From Colwellia sp. PAMC 20917 (GTDB taxonomy: Bacteria > Pseudomonadota > Gammaproteobacteria > Enterobacterales > Alteromonadaceae), in the NCBI RefSeq assembly GCF_001767295.1, contig NZ_CP014944.1:62001-126000 (forward strand): a stretch of 64,000 bases of DNA, read 5' to 3'. Within the stretch, counting starts at the first letter, position 1; each line of letters begins with the position of its first letter. Below are positions 28,873 to 40,311 of the stretch, piece after piece. The translations under genes and the position numbers were made by a program. The notes beneath the pieces were generated by a model. It made no database searches. It was given only the letters and a program-made list of their open reading frames with translations, and was not told the DNA's origin.

Positions 28873-30117
28873 TTATAAAGAAATGAATACGCCAGCAATA
28901 GCTGCGCTCATTAAATTAGCTAAGGTCGCCGCTAACATAGCGTGCATGCCAAGCCGCGCGATATCACGTCGGCGACTAGGTGCCATTGAACCAATACCAC
29001 CTAACAAGATTGCGATGGAAGATAAGTTAGCAAAGCCACACAATGCAAAGGTGACGATGGCTTGGGTTACCGGTGAAAGTGTATCTTTAATTTCAACGAA
29101 ATTAACATAAGCAAAAAATTCATTGACCACAACTTTTTGGCCAATAAAACTACCCGCTTGTAGCATTTCATTAACCGGTACACCAATAATGAAAGCGAAA
29201 GGAGCAAACACGTAGCCTAAAATAAGTTCGATGGTAATATTATCGTAGCCAAACAAACCACTAATACCACCAACAATCGTATTAAGAAGAGCAATTAAAG
29301 CAATAAATGCTAATAACATCGCACCCACGTTTACCGCTAGTTTTAATCCAGATGCCGCGCCAGATGCGGCTGCATCAATAACATTAGCAGGCTTTTCATC
29401 GCCTTCGTCAAAGTCTACGGAGTCTTGAACAATTTTTTCAGGCTCTGTTTCAGGGCAAATGATTTTAGCCATCAGTAAGCCACCCGGTGCCGCCATAAAC
29501 GACGCCGCTATTAGGTATTTAAGCTCTATGCCTAAACCCGCATAACCCGCCATAATAGAACCAGCAACAGAGGCTAAGCCACCAACCATAATGGCAAATA
29601 GTTCAGACTGGGTCATTTTAGCTATGTAAGGTCGAACAACTAAGGGCGCTTCTGTTTGACCAACAAAGATATTGGCAGTCGCTGATAGTGACTCGGGTTT
29701 ACTGGTTTTTAACAGTTTTTGTAAACTACCACCAATAATTTTAATAACCCACTGCATAATACCCAGATAATAAAGTACGGCGATTAATGAAGAAAAGAAA
29801 ATAATATTAGGTAAAACACGCACAGCAAAGACAAAGCCAACACCATTCTCGTACATAGCATCTGTGCCTAAGCCACCAAAGAGGAAGTTAATACCGACCT
29901 TGGCACTATCAATAACACTTTGAACACTTGAAGTAATCGTGGTCAATACGTCTTTGCCAAAGGGGACATATAAAACAAACGCACCAAGTAATAGTTGCAG
30001 CAAAAATGCAAAACCTACCGTACGAAAATTAATGTCCTTTCTACTTTTAGAAATTCCATAGGCAATGGCTAATAAAACAAATATGCCTATTACCCCTCTA
30101 AATGCGGCAAAATCCAT
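28873..30117 (-). CDS. nupC: NupC-type concentrative nucleoside transporter
   Basis: Imports nucleosides across the inner membrane with an ion gradient. It is a 414-residue CNT-family protein with about ten hydrophobic segments; VFAVRVLPNIIFFSSL, IFVGQTEAPLVVRPY and the C-terminal CGFANLSSIAILLGGIGSMAPSRR are conserved CNT features. A strong AGGGG site precedes the ATG. It follows udk in the same operon and so supplies the neighbouring salvage and catabolic enzymes. Confidence 0.93.
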   Translation of the reverse strand: MDFAAFRGVIGIFVLLAIAYGISKSRKDINFRTVGFAFLLQLLLGAFVLYVPFGKDVLTTITSSVQSVIDSAKVGINFLFGGLGTDAMYENGVGFVFAVRVLPNIIFFSSLIAVLYYLGIMQWVIKIIGGSLQKLLKTSKPESLSATANIFVGQTEAPLVVRPYIAKMTQSELFAIMVGGLASVAGSIMAGYAGLGIELKYLIAASFMAAPGGLLMAKIICPETEPEKIVQDSVDFDEGDEKPANVIDAAASGAASGLKLAVNVGAMLLAFIALIALLNTIVGGISGLFGYDNITIELILGYVFAPFAFIIGVPVNEMLQAGSFIGQKVVVNEFFAYVNFVEIKDTLSPVTQAIVTFALCGFANLSSIAILLGGIGSMAPSRRRDIARLGMHAMLAATLANLMSAAIAGVFISL

Positions 30118-30136
30118 ACATACCCCTTAATATTTT

Positions 30137-30159
30137 TTATTGTTATTGTTATTGTTATT
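30137..30159. repeat. TTATTG hexanucleotide repeat between udk and nupC
   Basis: Three full TTATTG units plus TTATT overlap the udk stop codon and end about 20 bases before the nupC start. The run sits in the intercistronic leader of nupC and could vary in length without touching either protein. Confidence 0.7.
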
Positions 30160-30805
30160 TTTGTAGTGGTAATTTTGACAGTTGACGAATTTTTGCTTTA
30201 AGTACTTCTATCGCCATTCTGTTTTTTCCGCCTCGTGTGATCACTATATCAGCCCAAGCTTTAGAGGGTTCAATAAATTGATAATACATAGGTCTAACCG
30301 TTTCTAAGTATTGATTAGTTACCGACTCAACACTTCTATTTCGCTCGGTTAAATCACGTTTGATTCGTCGAACTAAACAAATATCAAGTGGCGTGTCCAT
30401 GTAGACTTTTATATCAAACTGATCTCTCAGTGCTTTGTTTGAAAGCAGTAAAATACCTTCAACAAGCACAATCTTCGTTGGGGTAAATACCCGTGTTTCA
30501 TTTAAACGTGTATGCGTTTTATAACAGTAAATAGGCACGTCGATAGATTTATTTTCAGTGATGTTTTTTAAGTGCTCAGTTAACAAGTCATGTTCAAAGG
30601 CACTGGGATTATCATAGTTTGTTTGTTCACGTTCAGACATCGACAAATGAGATTGATCGCGATAGTAGGCATCTTCACTTAGAATAGAAATACCGTCTTC
30701 ACCTAATTCATCGATAAGTTCGTCGTGAATAGTATGCGCAAAAAGGGTTTTACCCGATGCAGAAGGACCTGTGATTGTAATGATTGTCGGTTTATTTGCG
30801 TTCAA
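30155..30805 (-). CDS. udk: Uridine kinase
   Basis: Phosphorylates uridine and cytidine. It is a 216-residue P-loop kinase: ITGPSASGKTLFA is the Walker A motif, YYRDQSHLS the substrate-binding region and LVEGILLLSN the Walker B-like segment. It is the first gene of the minus-strand operon udk-nupC-deoC-tdk-upp and faces deoB across an intergenic region that holds a RutR-type operator. Confidence 0.92.
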   Translation of the reverse strand: MNANKPTIITITGPSASGKTLFAHTIHDELIDELGEDGISILSEDAYYRDQSHLSMSEREQTNYDNPSAFEHDLLTEHLKNITENKSIDVPIYCYKTHTRLNETRVFTPTKIVLVEGILLLSNKALRDQFDIKVYMDTPLDICLVRRIKRDLTERNRSVESVTNQYLETVRPMYYQFIEPSKAWADIVITRGGKNRMAIEVLKAKIRQLSKLPLQK

Positions 30806-30990
30806 TTGTTTATGCCTGTCGATAATTCAGCTTCAGAAATGGTTTTAATCCTATCATTAGTGATAATGTGATAGTAATTAACGCTAATTTTGTACTTTTA
30901 CGGTTAAATGATCAAAAATACGTTACTTTATTCACGTATATTTTAAAGCATCATTTACCCCATTTTCAAAAGATGGTAAATTAGCACAAC

Positions 30991-31006
30991 TTGACCATGT
31001 GGTCAT
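30991..31006. promoter_or_regulatory. RutR-type operator between udk and deoB
   Basis: ttgaccatgtggtcat matches TTGACCAnnTGGTCAA at 13 of 14 fixed positions. It is 56 bases before deoB and 185 before udk, so it could control both divergent units. Confidence 0.75.
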
Positions 31007-31062
31007 GTTTTATTCTGCTATTTATGAATATATATTGAAAAAATGATCATAAAGGAAATGCT

Positions 31063-32280
31063 ATGGCCCGCGCAATAGTTTTAGTAATAGACAGTTTTGG
31101 TATCGGTTACTCTGCTGATGCAGCTGAGTTTGGTGATGTAGGCGCAAATACCCTTGCTAACCTCGCTAAAGCATATTATGCAGAGACAGGCAAAGCGATA
31201 AACTTACCTAATTTGGCAAGTTTAGGCTTATTTAAAGCTTGCCATGAGGCGTCAAATACCGATTTTCCACAGCAAGGCGGTGAACCTCAAAAAGGGGCTT
31301 ATGGCTACGCACAAGAGATAAGCACAGGTAAAGATACCCCAAGTGGTCATTGGGAAATGGCAGGTGTGCCGGTTCTCTTTGACTGGGGATATTTCACCAA
31401 TAAAGAAAAAGCCTTTCCGGTTGACCTAATAGATAAAGTTAACAAAGCCACTGGCTTTAGCGATATGTTAGGCAATTGTCATGCCTCAGGTACGGTTATC
31501 TTAGAAAAGTTAGGACAAGAGCATATCAAAACTGGCTTACCTATTTGTTATACCTCAGCAGATAGTGTTTTTCAGGTTGCCGCTCATGAAGAACATTTTG
31601 GTCTAGACAATCTTTATAAGTATTGCGAAACAGTAAGAGCAGAACTTGAAGGCCTTAATATAGGGCGAGTTATTGCCAGACCTTTTATCGGTGACAACCC
31701 AGACAATTTTGCTCGAACAGGTAACCGCCGCGATTATTCGGTATTACCACCAGCACCAACCGTACTAGATAAAATATTTGATGCCGGTACGCATGTGATC
31801 AGTGTTGGTAAAATTGCTGACATTTTTGCCCATCAAGGTATTAGCGAAAAAACCAAAGCAACGGGCTTAGATGCTTTGCTCGATGCCAGTATCAAACATA
31901 TTAATAGTGCAGCAGATAATTCGTTAATATTTACTAATTTGGTTAATTTCGACCAAGATTTTGGCCATAGACGTAACCCGGTCGGCTATGCACAAGAACT
32001 TGAAGCCTTCGATCTACGCATTCCTGAAGTACTCAATGCGATGAGCGATAACGATGTGCTGTTTTTAACCGCTGACCATGGATGTGATCCAACGTGGCCA
32101 GGTAGCGACCATACCCGTGAGTATGTGCCAGTATTGGCTTATCATCACAATATTGCTTCGGTAAATTTAGGTAAACGAACAACCTTTGCTGATTTAGGGC
32201 AAACCATAGCTGAAATGTTTAATGTTGATAAAATGGATTACGGCACCAGCTTTCTAACTGAGCTTAACTTTAACAATTAG
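31063..32280 (+). CDS. deoB: Phosphopentomutase
   Basis: Interconverts ribose- or deoxyribose-1-phosphate and the 5-phosphate, linking DeoA/DeoD to DeoC. It is a 405-residue enzyme of the alkaline-phosphatase fold: [14 protein letters not shown] holds metal ligands, [10 protein letters not shown] the phosphorylated threonine, and [21 protein letters not shown] more metal ligands. A good AAAGGAAA site precedes the ATG. It is a single-gene unit followed by a bidirectional terminator. Confidence 0.96.
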   Translation: MARAIVLVIDSFGIGYSADAAEFGDVGANTLANLAKAYYAETGKAINLPNLASLGLFKACHEASNTDFPQQGGEPQKGAYGYAQEISTGKDTPSGHWEMAGVPVLFDWGYFTNKEKAFPVDLIDKVNKATGFSDMLGNCHASGTVILEKLGQEHIKTGLPICYTSADSVFQVAAHEEHFGLDNLYKYCETVRAELEGLNIGRVIARPFIGDNPDNFARTGNRRDYSVLPPAPTVLDKIFDAGTHVISVGKIADIFAHQGISEKTKATGLDALLDASIKHINSAADNSLIFTNLVNFDQDFGHRRNPVGYAQELEAFDLRIPEVLNAMSDNDVLFLTADHGCDPTWPGSDHTREYVPVLAYHHNIASVNLGKRTTFADLGQTIAEMFNVDKMDYGTSFLTELNFNN

Positions 32281-32332
32281 TAGCGAAGTGGCTTTGATTC
32301 AAAGCTGTTATACGTGTAAATAATGCTTATAA

Positions 32333-32368
32333 AAAAAGGGGTTAGCAAAAATGCTAACCCCTTTTTTT
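32333..32368. terminator. Bidirectional terminator between deoB and deoD
   Basis: The stem aaggggttagca / tgctaacccctt with loop aaaa has A-runs and T-runs on the two sides, and lies between convergent deoB and deoD. Confidence 0.92.
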
Positions 32369-32393
32369 ATGTTCAGGATGAACGAATATAACG

Positions 32394-33098
32394 TTATAGG
32401 ATACTTTCTAAGGTTAATTCCATCATGTCTTTAAAGGTGGTTTCGCGCTCATCTGCGGTAGTTTGTTCACCGGTTTTAATATGATCGCTTACGGTTAATA
32501 CCGTTAAAGCTTTTTTACCGTATTCTGCTGCAACGCCATAAAGGCCAGCAGCTTCCATTTCTACCGCTAAAACCCCATACTTTTCCATAGTGGCAAACAT
32601 TTCAGGCTGCGGAGTATAAAATAAATCAGCCGTGAAAATATTACCAACACGGACAGGTTTATTTAAACGCTCAGCCGTATCTACAACACTTTTTAACAAT
32701 GAAAAATCTGCACATGCGGCAAAATCAACGCCATGAAAACGCTGTCTGTTAACGTTAGAGTCGGTACTTGCTGCCATACCAATAACAATATCACGTACTT
32801 TAATGTCATCACGAACAGCGCCACAAGACCCAATACGAATAATACTTTCAACGCCGTAGTCTTTGTACAGTTCAGTCGCGTATATTGAAACGCTAGGGAT
32901 CCCCATTCCAGAACCCATTACTGAGATAGGCTTGCCTTTATAGGTGCCCGTGTAGCCAAACATGTTTCGAACACGTGTAACGCATTTAACATTTTCTAAA
33001 AAATTATCGGCAATATATTTAGCGCGAAGTGGGTCGCCCGGCATTAATACAGTTTTTGCAAAGTCGCCTGCTTGAGCTTCAATATGTGGAGTTGGCAT
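32394..33098 (-). CDS. deoD: Purine-nucleoside phosphorylase, DeoD type
   Basis: Phosphorolysis of purine (deoxy)nucleosides. It is the hexameric type at 234 residues; [28 protein letters not shown] and [16 protein letters not shown] are hallmark segments, and [12 protein letters not shown] holds the catalytic aspartate. It has its own 246-base upstream gap before add, in which I see no RutR-type site. Confidence 0.96.
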   Translation of the reverse strand: MPTPHIEAQAGDFAKTVLMPGDPLRAKYIADNFLENVKCVTRVRNMFGYTGTYKGKPISVMGSGMGIPSVSIYATELYKDYGVESIIRIGSCGAVRDDIKVRDIVIGMAASTDSNVNRQRFHGVDFAACADFSLLKSVVDTAERLNKPVRVGNIFTADLFYTPQPEMFATMEKYGVLAVEMEAAGLYGVAAEYGKKALTVLTVSDHIKTGEQTTADERETTFKDMMELTLESIL

Positions 33099-33344
33099 AA
33101 GAGTTATCCTTTAGTTTTTAAGTGTAACTCAGTAAGTTTCTAGCCAGACCTGATGGGATCAAACTGCTATCAAGGATTTTTTACTGAAAAATGTTTATGG
33201 CGACTATTTAAAATCGCCTAAAAGTTAATGTGGTTATAATAATACTAAGTACTGTAACGATCAATTACCTATTAATCATTAAGGTTAACAACAACCAATA
33301 AAATTTATAATCGCAGTGTGATTGATAGCAATATTATCTTTACG

Positions 33345-34340
33345 CTATAGTTTTAACTGGCGTAATGTTTGTTTTTCATCATGGCTTAAAAAACTCATTT
33401 CAATGGCATTGCTTTGTAATTGCGTTATTTGTGCTTCACTGAGTTTAAGTAAGTTACTGGCAAGGTTAAATTCATCTTCAAGCTCAATATTCTCAACCGC
33501 AGGGTCATCAGTATTTAAACAAACATTAAGGCCATTTGCTAAAAAGGTTTTTACGGGGTGCTGACTTAAATCTTTTATCGTACCTGTTTGATAATTTGAC
33601 GTCAGGCAAGACTCAAGACCAATGTTATGTTTAAGCATGTAGTCCATTAGCTTTTGATCTTTTACACAAGCGACGCCATGACCAATTCTTGTGGCTCCCA
33701 GTTTTTCTATAGCATGCCAAACGCTTTCTGGTCCGGCCGCTTCACCCGCATGCACGGTTACTTGTAAACCCGCATGCGATGCTTTCTTGAAATGACTTTC
33801 AAAAAGACTACCAGGAAAATTATACTCGTCTCCCGCTAAATCAAGTGCAACAATATTATCTTTATGGGCTAAAAGGGCGTTAAGCTCAGTTTCACAATTG
33901 TCTACTCCAAAAGTACGGCTCAAAATACCAATTAAATTTATTTTGGTCGGATACTTTTTACGGCCTTGGTTAACGCCTTCAATAATCGCTTCCACAACAC
34001 CTTCAATAGGGAGTTTGTGGGTCATTGCCATATAAAAAGGTGAAAAACGTAATTCGGCATAATCAATATTAGCCAGATAAGCATCTTCAACATTTTCATA
34101 ACCGATGCGAATAACATCATCTAATGAAGAGAGAACTTGCACGCCCCAATCTAACTTCTTTAAAAAAGCGAGCAGGTCGGCTTCATTGTCCGTAATTTTA
34201 ATATGAGGTAAAAAGTCTTCGAAATTAGTTTCAGGTAAGGCAATATTATTTTTCTGAGCTAATTGCCAAACAGTTTGAGGTCGAATGTTTCCGTCTAAAT
34301 GTCGGTGAAGGTCTATAAGTGGCAGTTGCTTATTATACAT
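33345..34340 (-). CDS. add: Adenosine deaminase
   Basis: Converts (deoxy)adenosine to (deoxy)inosine, which DeoD then splits. Length is 331 residues. DLHRHLDGNIRPQT provides two zinc histidines, TVHAGEAAGPESV a zinc histidine and the catalytic glutamate, and CLNTDDPAV the zinc aspartate. It lies between the secreted EEP gene and deoD on the same strand, with a perfect inverted repeat 30 bases before its start. Confidence 0.94.
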   Translation of the reverse strand: MYNKQLPLIDLHRHLDGNIRPQTVWQLAQKNNIALPETNFEDFLPHIKITDNEADLLAFLKKLDWGVQVLSSLDDVIRIGYENVEDAYLANIDYAELRFSPFYMAMTHKLPIEGVVEAIIEGVNQGRKKYPTKINLIGILSRTFGVDNCETELNALLAHKDNIVALDLAGDEYNFPGSLFESHFKKASHAGLQVTVHAGEAAGPESVWHAIEKLGATRIGHGVACVKDQKLMDYMLKHNIGLESCLTSNYQTGTIKDLSQHPVKTFLANGLNVCLNTDDPAVENIELEDEFNLASNLLKLSEAQITQLQSNAIEMSFLSHDEKQTLRQLKL

Positions 34341-34369
34341 GTGGGTCTATTGTCCTGATAATATAAAGT

Positions 34370-34391
34370 GTTGCTAGTTAACACTAGCAAC
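34370..34391. promoter_or_regulatory. Perfect 9-bp inverted repeat upstream of add
   Basis: gttgctagt and actagcaac are separated by taac. It lies between the EEP gene stop and the add start. No T-run follows on the minus strand, so a protein-binding site or mRNA hairpin is as likely as a terminator. Confidence 0.4.
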
Positions 34392-34437
34392 GGTTTATGT
34401 CTGTGGTCTATTCTAGCTTAAAATCCTTATTAAATGT

Positions 34438-35343
34438 TTAAAGCTGTACTTTAACCGAAATAGGGCAATGGTCTGTTAATGTATTAGCAAGCTCCCGAGT
34501 ATATTTTTCTTTGAAAACTAATTGTTCAAAAGAGTTTTCGACATACATGTTTTTTGCGCTAGGGTTAAAAACAATATGGTCGATATAATCTTTGTAGTAG
34601 CCGCCCCAACAAGCAGACTCTTTAGTCATTGTTGGTGTCCAAAGCGCTTCATTGCCTTCATCGTCAAGGGCTTGCCATAAACCTTGGTCTTCGGCATATT
34701 GATGACTTACATCTTGTGAGAATCTGCGATTAAAATCGCCAAGTACAATAAAGGCTTCATTATCTTTAGCTCGTTCATCTACCCAACGTTCAAGTGGGTC
34801 TATTTGCATACTTAATGTAGTGCAGGCTTCTTTTAGTCTTAATTCTTTATCTGTACTACTTGGCATCGCTGCAAGATATTTACTATCAAGTGGCAAAGCA
34901 AAACAACCAGACTTTAAATGTACGGCAAGTAACCTAATTTGTTTACCATCTCGAGATAGGGTTAAGTCCATACCATGTCTGACACGGGTAACATTTAATG
35001 CTTTATATTCTTTGGCAACCACTGTTAAGCCCGCTGATTTTTTAACGGCTACACCAACACGCTGTACCCAATCTTTAGTTGAAAAATAAAAATCGTATTC
35101 GTTACCAAAGACCATTTTTGCCCAATTTTCATCTTCAACTTCTTGTAAAGCAATCACATCGGCATCAAGTTGTTTAGCATAGACGGCTAATTGCTGATAA
35201 TCATCTGATTTTCGTTTATTATACTCATGAGAACCTAACCAAGCGATATTCCATGAAGCTACTTTTAGTTCTTGAGAGTAACTTGGTGAAACATACATTA
35301 AGCTAAATAGTAAACTAGCAGTTGTTAATATTGTTTTTTGCAT
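34438..35343 (-). CDS. Secreted endonuclease/exonuclease/phosphatase family protein
   Basis: A 301-residue exported EEP-fold enzyme, predicted nuclease or phosphodiesterase. The signal peptide is LTTASLLFSLMYVSPSYSQ, with cleavage near residue 23. KVASWNIAWLG, VIALQEVEDENW (metal glutamate), LLAVHLKSGC, FIVLGDFNRRF and LTDHCPISVKV are the conserved active-site segments. It faces the phosphoribosyltransferase gene across a RutR-type operator, so it is probably part of the nucleic-acid scavenging regulon. Confidence 0.85.
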   Translation of the reverse strand: MQKTILTTASLLFSLMYVSPSYSQELKVASWNIAWLGSHEYNKRKSDDYQQLAVYAKQLDADVIALQEVEDENWAKMVFGNEYDFYFSTKDWVQRVGVAVKKSAGLTVVAKEYKALNVTRVRHGMDLTLSRDGKQIRLLAVHLKSGCFALPLDSKYLAAMPSSTDKELRLKEACTTLSMQIDPLERWVDERAKDNEAFIVLGDFNRRFSQDVSHQYAEDQGLWQALDDEGNEALWTPTMTKESACWGGYYKDYIDHIVFNPSAKNMYVENSFEQLVFKEKYTRELANTLTDHCPISVKVQL

Positions 35344-35418
35344 TAATACTTCTCTTAGTTAAACTCAAGTTTTTTGAGCACAGGTAAATAATAAACGTTA
35401 ATTCACTGAATAATTTAC

Positions 35419-35434
35419 TTAACCATTCGGTCAA
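35419..35434. promoter_or_regulatory. RutR-type operator between EEP and phosphoribosyltransferase genes
   Basis: ttaaccattcggtcaa matches TTGACCAnnTGGTCAA at 12 of 14 fixed positions. It lies 53 bases before the phosphoribosyltransferase gene and 76 bases from the EEP gene. Confidence 0.65.
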
Positions 35435-35487
35435 GAATTGATATAATTCGCCACATTACACTACTTTTACAGTAAGAAACAACCACT

Positions 35488-36045
35488 ATGAATAAAAAAT
35501 TTATTACCGCACAAGAATTACTAGAAGATTCTTTTAGACTGGCCGCAAAAGTCTTTGAAGATGGTTTTCGTCCACAATTTATCATAGGCATATGGCGTGG
35601 TGGAGCACCTGTTGGTATTGCTGTTCAGGAGTATTTTGATTTTAAAAATATTGACACAGATCATATCGCTGTCCGTACTTCTTCTTACTACGGCATTAAC
35701 CAACAAAGTAAAGAAATTAAAGTGCATGGTTTGCATTACATTATCGAAAATGCCAATGCAACTGATGGCTTATTGATTGTTGATGATGTTTTTGATTCAG
35801 GCCGCAGTATTGATGCATTAATAAAACAACTTAAAAAATTAGCGCGTAATAATATGCCAACAGATGTTCGCATTGCTTGTCCTTGGTATAAGCCAACCAA
35901 TAATGTGGTTGACATCAAACCAGACTACTATGTTCACGAGTCTGATGAATGGTTGGTATTTCCACATGAATTGTCAGGATTAACACAAGAAGAAATTGCT
36001 GAAGGTAAGTCTGACCTTACCAATATATTACACCTTTTAAAATAA
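35488..36045 (+). CDS. Purine-type phosphoribosyltransferase
   Basis: A 185-residue PRPP-dependent enzyme, probably salvaging hypoxanthine, guanine or xanthine released by DeoD. GLLIVDDVFDSGRSIDAL is the PRPP-binding loop, and FIIGIWRGGAPVGIAVQEY matches the N-terminal core of xanthine/guanine-type enzymes. It resembles these more than the standard Hpt of about 175 residues, so I leave the symbol open. The next gene starts 18 bases after its stop. Confidence 0.82.
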   Translation: MNKKFITAQELLEDSFRLAAKVFEDGFRPQFIIGIWRGGAPVGIAVQEYFDFKNIDTDHIAVRTSSYYGINQQSKEIKVHGLHYIIENANATDGLLIVDDVFDSGRSIDALIKQLKKLARNNMPTDVRIACPWYKPTNNVVDIKPDYYVHESDEWLVFPHELSGLTQEEIAEGKSDLTNILHLLK

Positions 36046-36063
36046 TTACAGGTTGAGTTGTTA

Positions 36064-37170
36064 ATGAAGCTGCTACCCTTTATAGCTATCTATCTCTCTG
36101 CTTTTACTGTGCTTGCTGATGATAACATTCATCAGCAAGTGACTTTAAAGGGAAAGTGGCTGGTAGAAGCTGATCAGCAAGTTATGTTTGACCCACAAAC
36201 CTCCGCGTTAAAGCTATGGCGCGGCAAGTTACTGACTCTCTCTGATGGTTCAGCTGATAAGTCTCAGCAGAAACAATTACATATAATTGAGCCCACGAGT
36301 GGCTTAGTTGAAAAAAATTCATTGCTCATGACCATGTCTAGCCAGGTAAAGTCCAGCTGCTTTTCCTCGTATCTAGCAGGTGAGCCAGATTTTGAAGCTT
36401 TAGCGGTTGACCCTAACAATGATAAAGTTTTCATTATAGTGACCGAAGATGCCCGTAATGGCGATGAACTTTCATCGGCATGTCAACAGCGCTATCAAAA
36501 TACCGGTTCGACAACATTCCCGACACTTATTGTGAGATTAGCGCTTGATGATAATAATATATTATCAATGACGCACGTTAGACCCTTACAATTTGACGCA
36601 AGTTATAACGTCGGTGACTTTTCTAATGATGGTATCGAGGGACTAGCTTTTGGTCAGGACAACACTTTATACCTTGGTTTGGAAAAAGACAGTCAGGGTT
36701 TAGCGCGTATTTTTTCGTTGGTATTAGGCGAAAATTTTTGGGCGACTGATGAATTTGCTCCGGTAATTGATACTGAAGTTCTATTACCGACATTTAGTCA
36801 GGGTGGGCACCCTATAAATGGTATGGACTATCTTTCGAAGGATAATCACCCTGGTTATATCGTTGCTGCAGCTAGGAATGATGATCAATTATGGATTATC
36901 GATTTGGCAAAGAAACAACCAACAAAAATTATTGCTATGAATTTTTTAGCGCCAGTGAGTGCTGAAAATGATGAATGCAGTGATTGGGAGCCTATTGGTA
37001 ACACCTCATTAGAAGGCGTTGCAGTAGCGAAAAATAAAATTTGGCTAATCAATGATCCATGGAAAGCGCATTACATAGAAAATGCAAAATGTCCGTCAAA
37101 TTATGATAAGTACAAAACTTTTTCGCCCTTATTGTTTTCGCTAGCCATTGATAAAGGTTGGTTAGAATAA
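36064..37170 (+). CDS. Secreted protein, esterase-like/phytase-like beta-propeller
   Basis: A 368-residue exported protein. The signal peptide is LLPFIAIYLSAFTVLA, with cleavage before DDNIHQ. Repeated segments such as EPDFEALAVDPNN, DGIEGLAFGQDNTLYLGLEKD and TSLEGVAVAKNKIWLINDPW are typical of the phytase-like esterase propeller group. Four or more cysteines suggest disulfides. The ATG at 36064 was chosen over a TTG six bases upstream. It lies 18 bases behind the phosphoribosyltransferase gene and may remove phosphate or cleave esters of scavenged material; that role is inference. Confidence 0.6.
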   Translation: MKLLPFIAIYLSAFTVLADDNIHQQVTLKGKWLVEADQQVMFDPQTSALKLWRGKLLTLSDGSADKSQQKQLHIIEPTSGLVEKNSLLMTMSSQVKSSCFSSYLAGEPDFEALAVDPNNDKVFIIVTEDARNGDELSSACQQRYQNTGSTTFPTLIVRLALDDNNILSMTHVRPLQFDASYNVGDFSNDGIEGLAFGQDNTLYLGLEKDSQGLARIFSLVLGENFWATDEFAPVIDTEVLLPTFSQGGHPINGMDYLSKDNHPGYIVAAARNDDQLWIIDLAKKQPTKIIAMNFLAPVSAENDECSDWEPIGNTSLEGVAVAKNKIWLINDPWKAHYIENAKCPSNYDKYKTFSPLLFSLAIDKGWLE

Positions 37171-37256
37171 ATAATCGCTATATATACAACATAGTTATTT
37201 GTAATTATAGCCATATTGTTTACGAAGCTTACTTGAAAGTTTATAATGCTCAGGTT

Positions 37257-37283
37257 AACCAGTGGTACAGCCACTGGTTTTTT
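37257..37283 (+). terminator. Terminator after the phytase-like gene
   Basis: The perfect stem aaccagtgg / ccactggtt with loop tacag is followed by six T. Nothing else is evident in 37171-37441. Confidence 0.9.
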
Positions 37284-37441
37284 ATGTCTGTACTTACTCA
37301 GGCAAATAGATCGCGAATAAATAGTCATAAATTTTTAATACGCTTTAGCGTTCTCGCGGAATAATTAATAGTAATAGAGTGATGAATAATGCCAATAAGT
37401 GGTGTTTTCACTTTATTAGGCAATTAGCAATAGGAAAGTAA

Positions 37442-39673
<2,232 letters not shown>

Positions 39674-39700
39674 CGTAACATTCGTTAAGTTATAAAGATA

Positions 39701-39739
39701 AAAAAGGCTGAGTATCTTCATTGATACTCAGCCTTTTTA
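39701..39739. terminator. Terminator between monomeric icd and the RRM gene
   Basis: The stem aaaaaggctgagtatc / gatactcagccttttt has T- and A-runs on both sides and lies between two convergent genes. Confidence 0.92.
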
Positions 39740-39765
39740 TTGAATGCTAATAATGATAATTAGTC

Positions 39766-40002
39766 TTACTTAGATATTTTCACTCTAATTCTATTACTAC
39801 CAATTCTAGTTTCGTGCAGTGCTTTAATCGCTTTTTTAGCTTCTGCTTCATTAGGCATTGCCACAAACGCGAAACCTTTAGATTTTCCCGTTTCTTGGTC
39901 TAAAACTAAAGTACATTCGGTGACACCACCATGAGCTGAAAATAAAATCCGAATTTCTTGTTCGGTTGTAGAGCGAGATAAGTTACGTACTAATAGTTTC
40001 AT
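39766..40002 (-). CDS. Single-RRM RNA-binding protein
   Basis: A 78-residue protein that is one RNA-recognition motif: KLLVRNL is RNP2 and KGFAFVAM is RNP1, in the usual order and spacing. AGGA precedes the ATG at 40002. Bacterial RRM proteins of this size are often cold-induced RNA chaperones; here it lies between two isocitrate dehydrogenase genes, one probably cold-regulated. Cold induction is an inference. Confidence 0.88.
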   Translation of the reverse strand: MKLLVRNLSRSTTEQEIRILFSAHGGVTECTLVLDQETGKSKGFAFVAMPNEAEAKKAIKALHETRIGSNRIRVKISK

Positions 40003-40103
40003 CAACAATCCTAAAAAATAATATTAAAAGTAATTATCTCAAGATAGTTAACTTTCACCAAGCTATTTTATTTCATTAGCGGGTATTAATACCTTTCAAA
40101 CGC

Positions 40104-40129
40104 ATAATTTAAACGGTTGTTTAAATTAT
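40104..40129. promoter_or_regulatory. Perfect inverted repeat in the RRM-icd intergenic region
   Basis: ataatttaaac and gtttaaattat (11 bp) are separated by ggtt. It is about 100 bases upstream of the RRM start and 180 upstream of dimeric icd. No T-run follows. The remainder of the 309-base gap 40003-40311 shows no gene. Confidence 0.4.
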
Positions 40130-40311
40130 TCACCTCGGTTATAGTCAATATCATCTATTATGTATTAGTGTTGAAGGTCTTTTTCATTTATTTTTAACAT
40201 TCAAGTAAAGATAACCTATACTAAAATAAGCAGTTTTATCCATAATTCAAACAATATAGCTTTAAAGTTAATACCTGTTAACGTTATTGTGCTAAAGAAG
40301 AGGAATCATAT

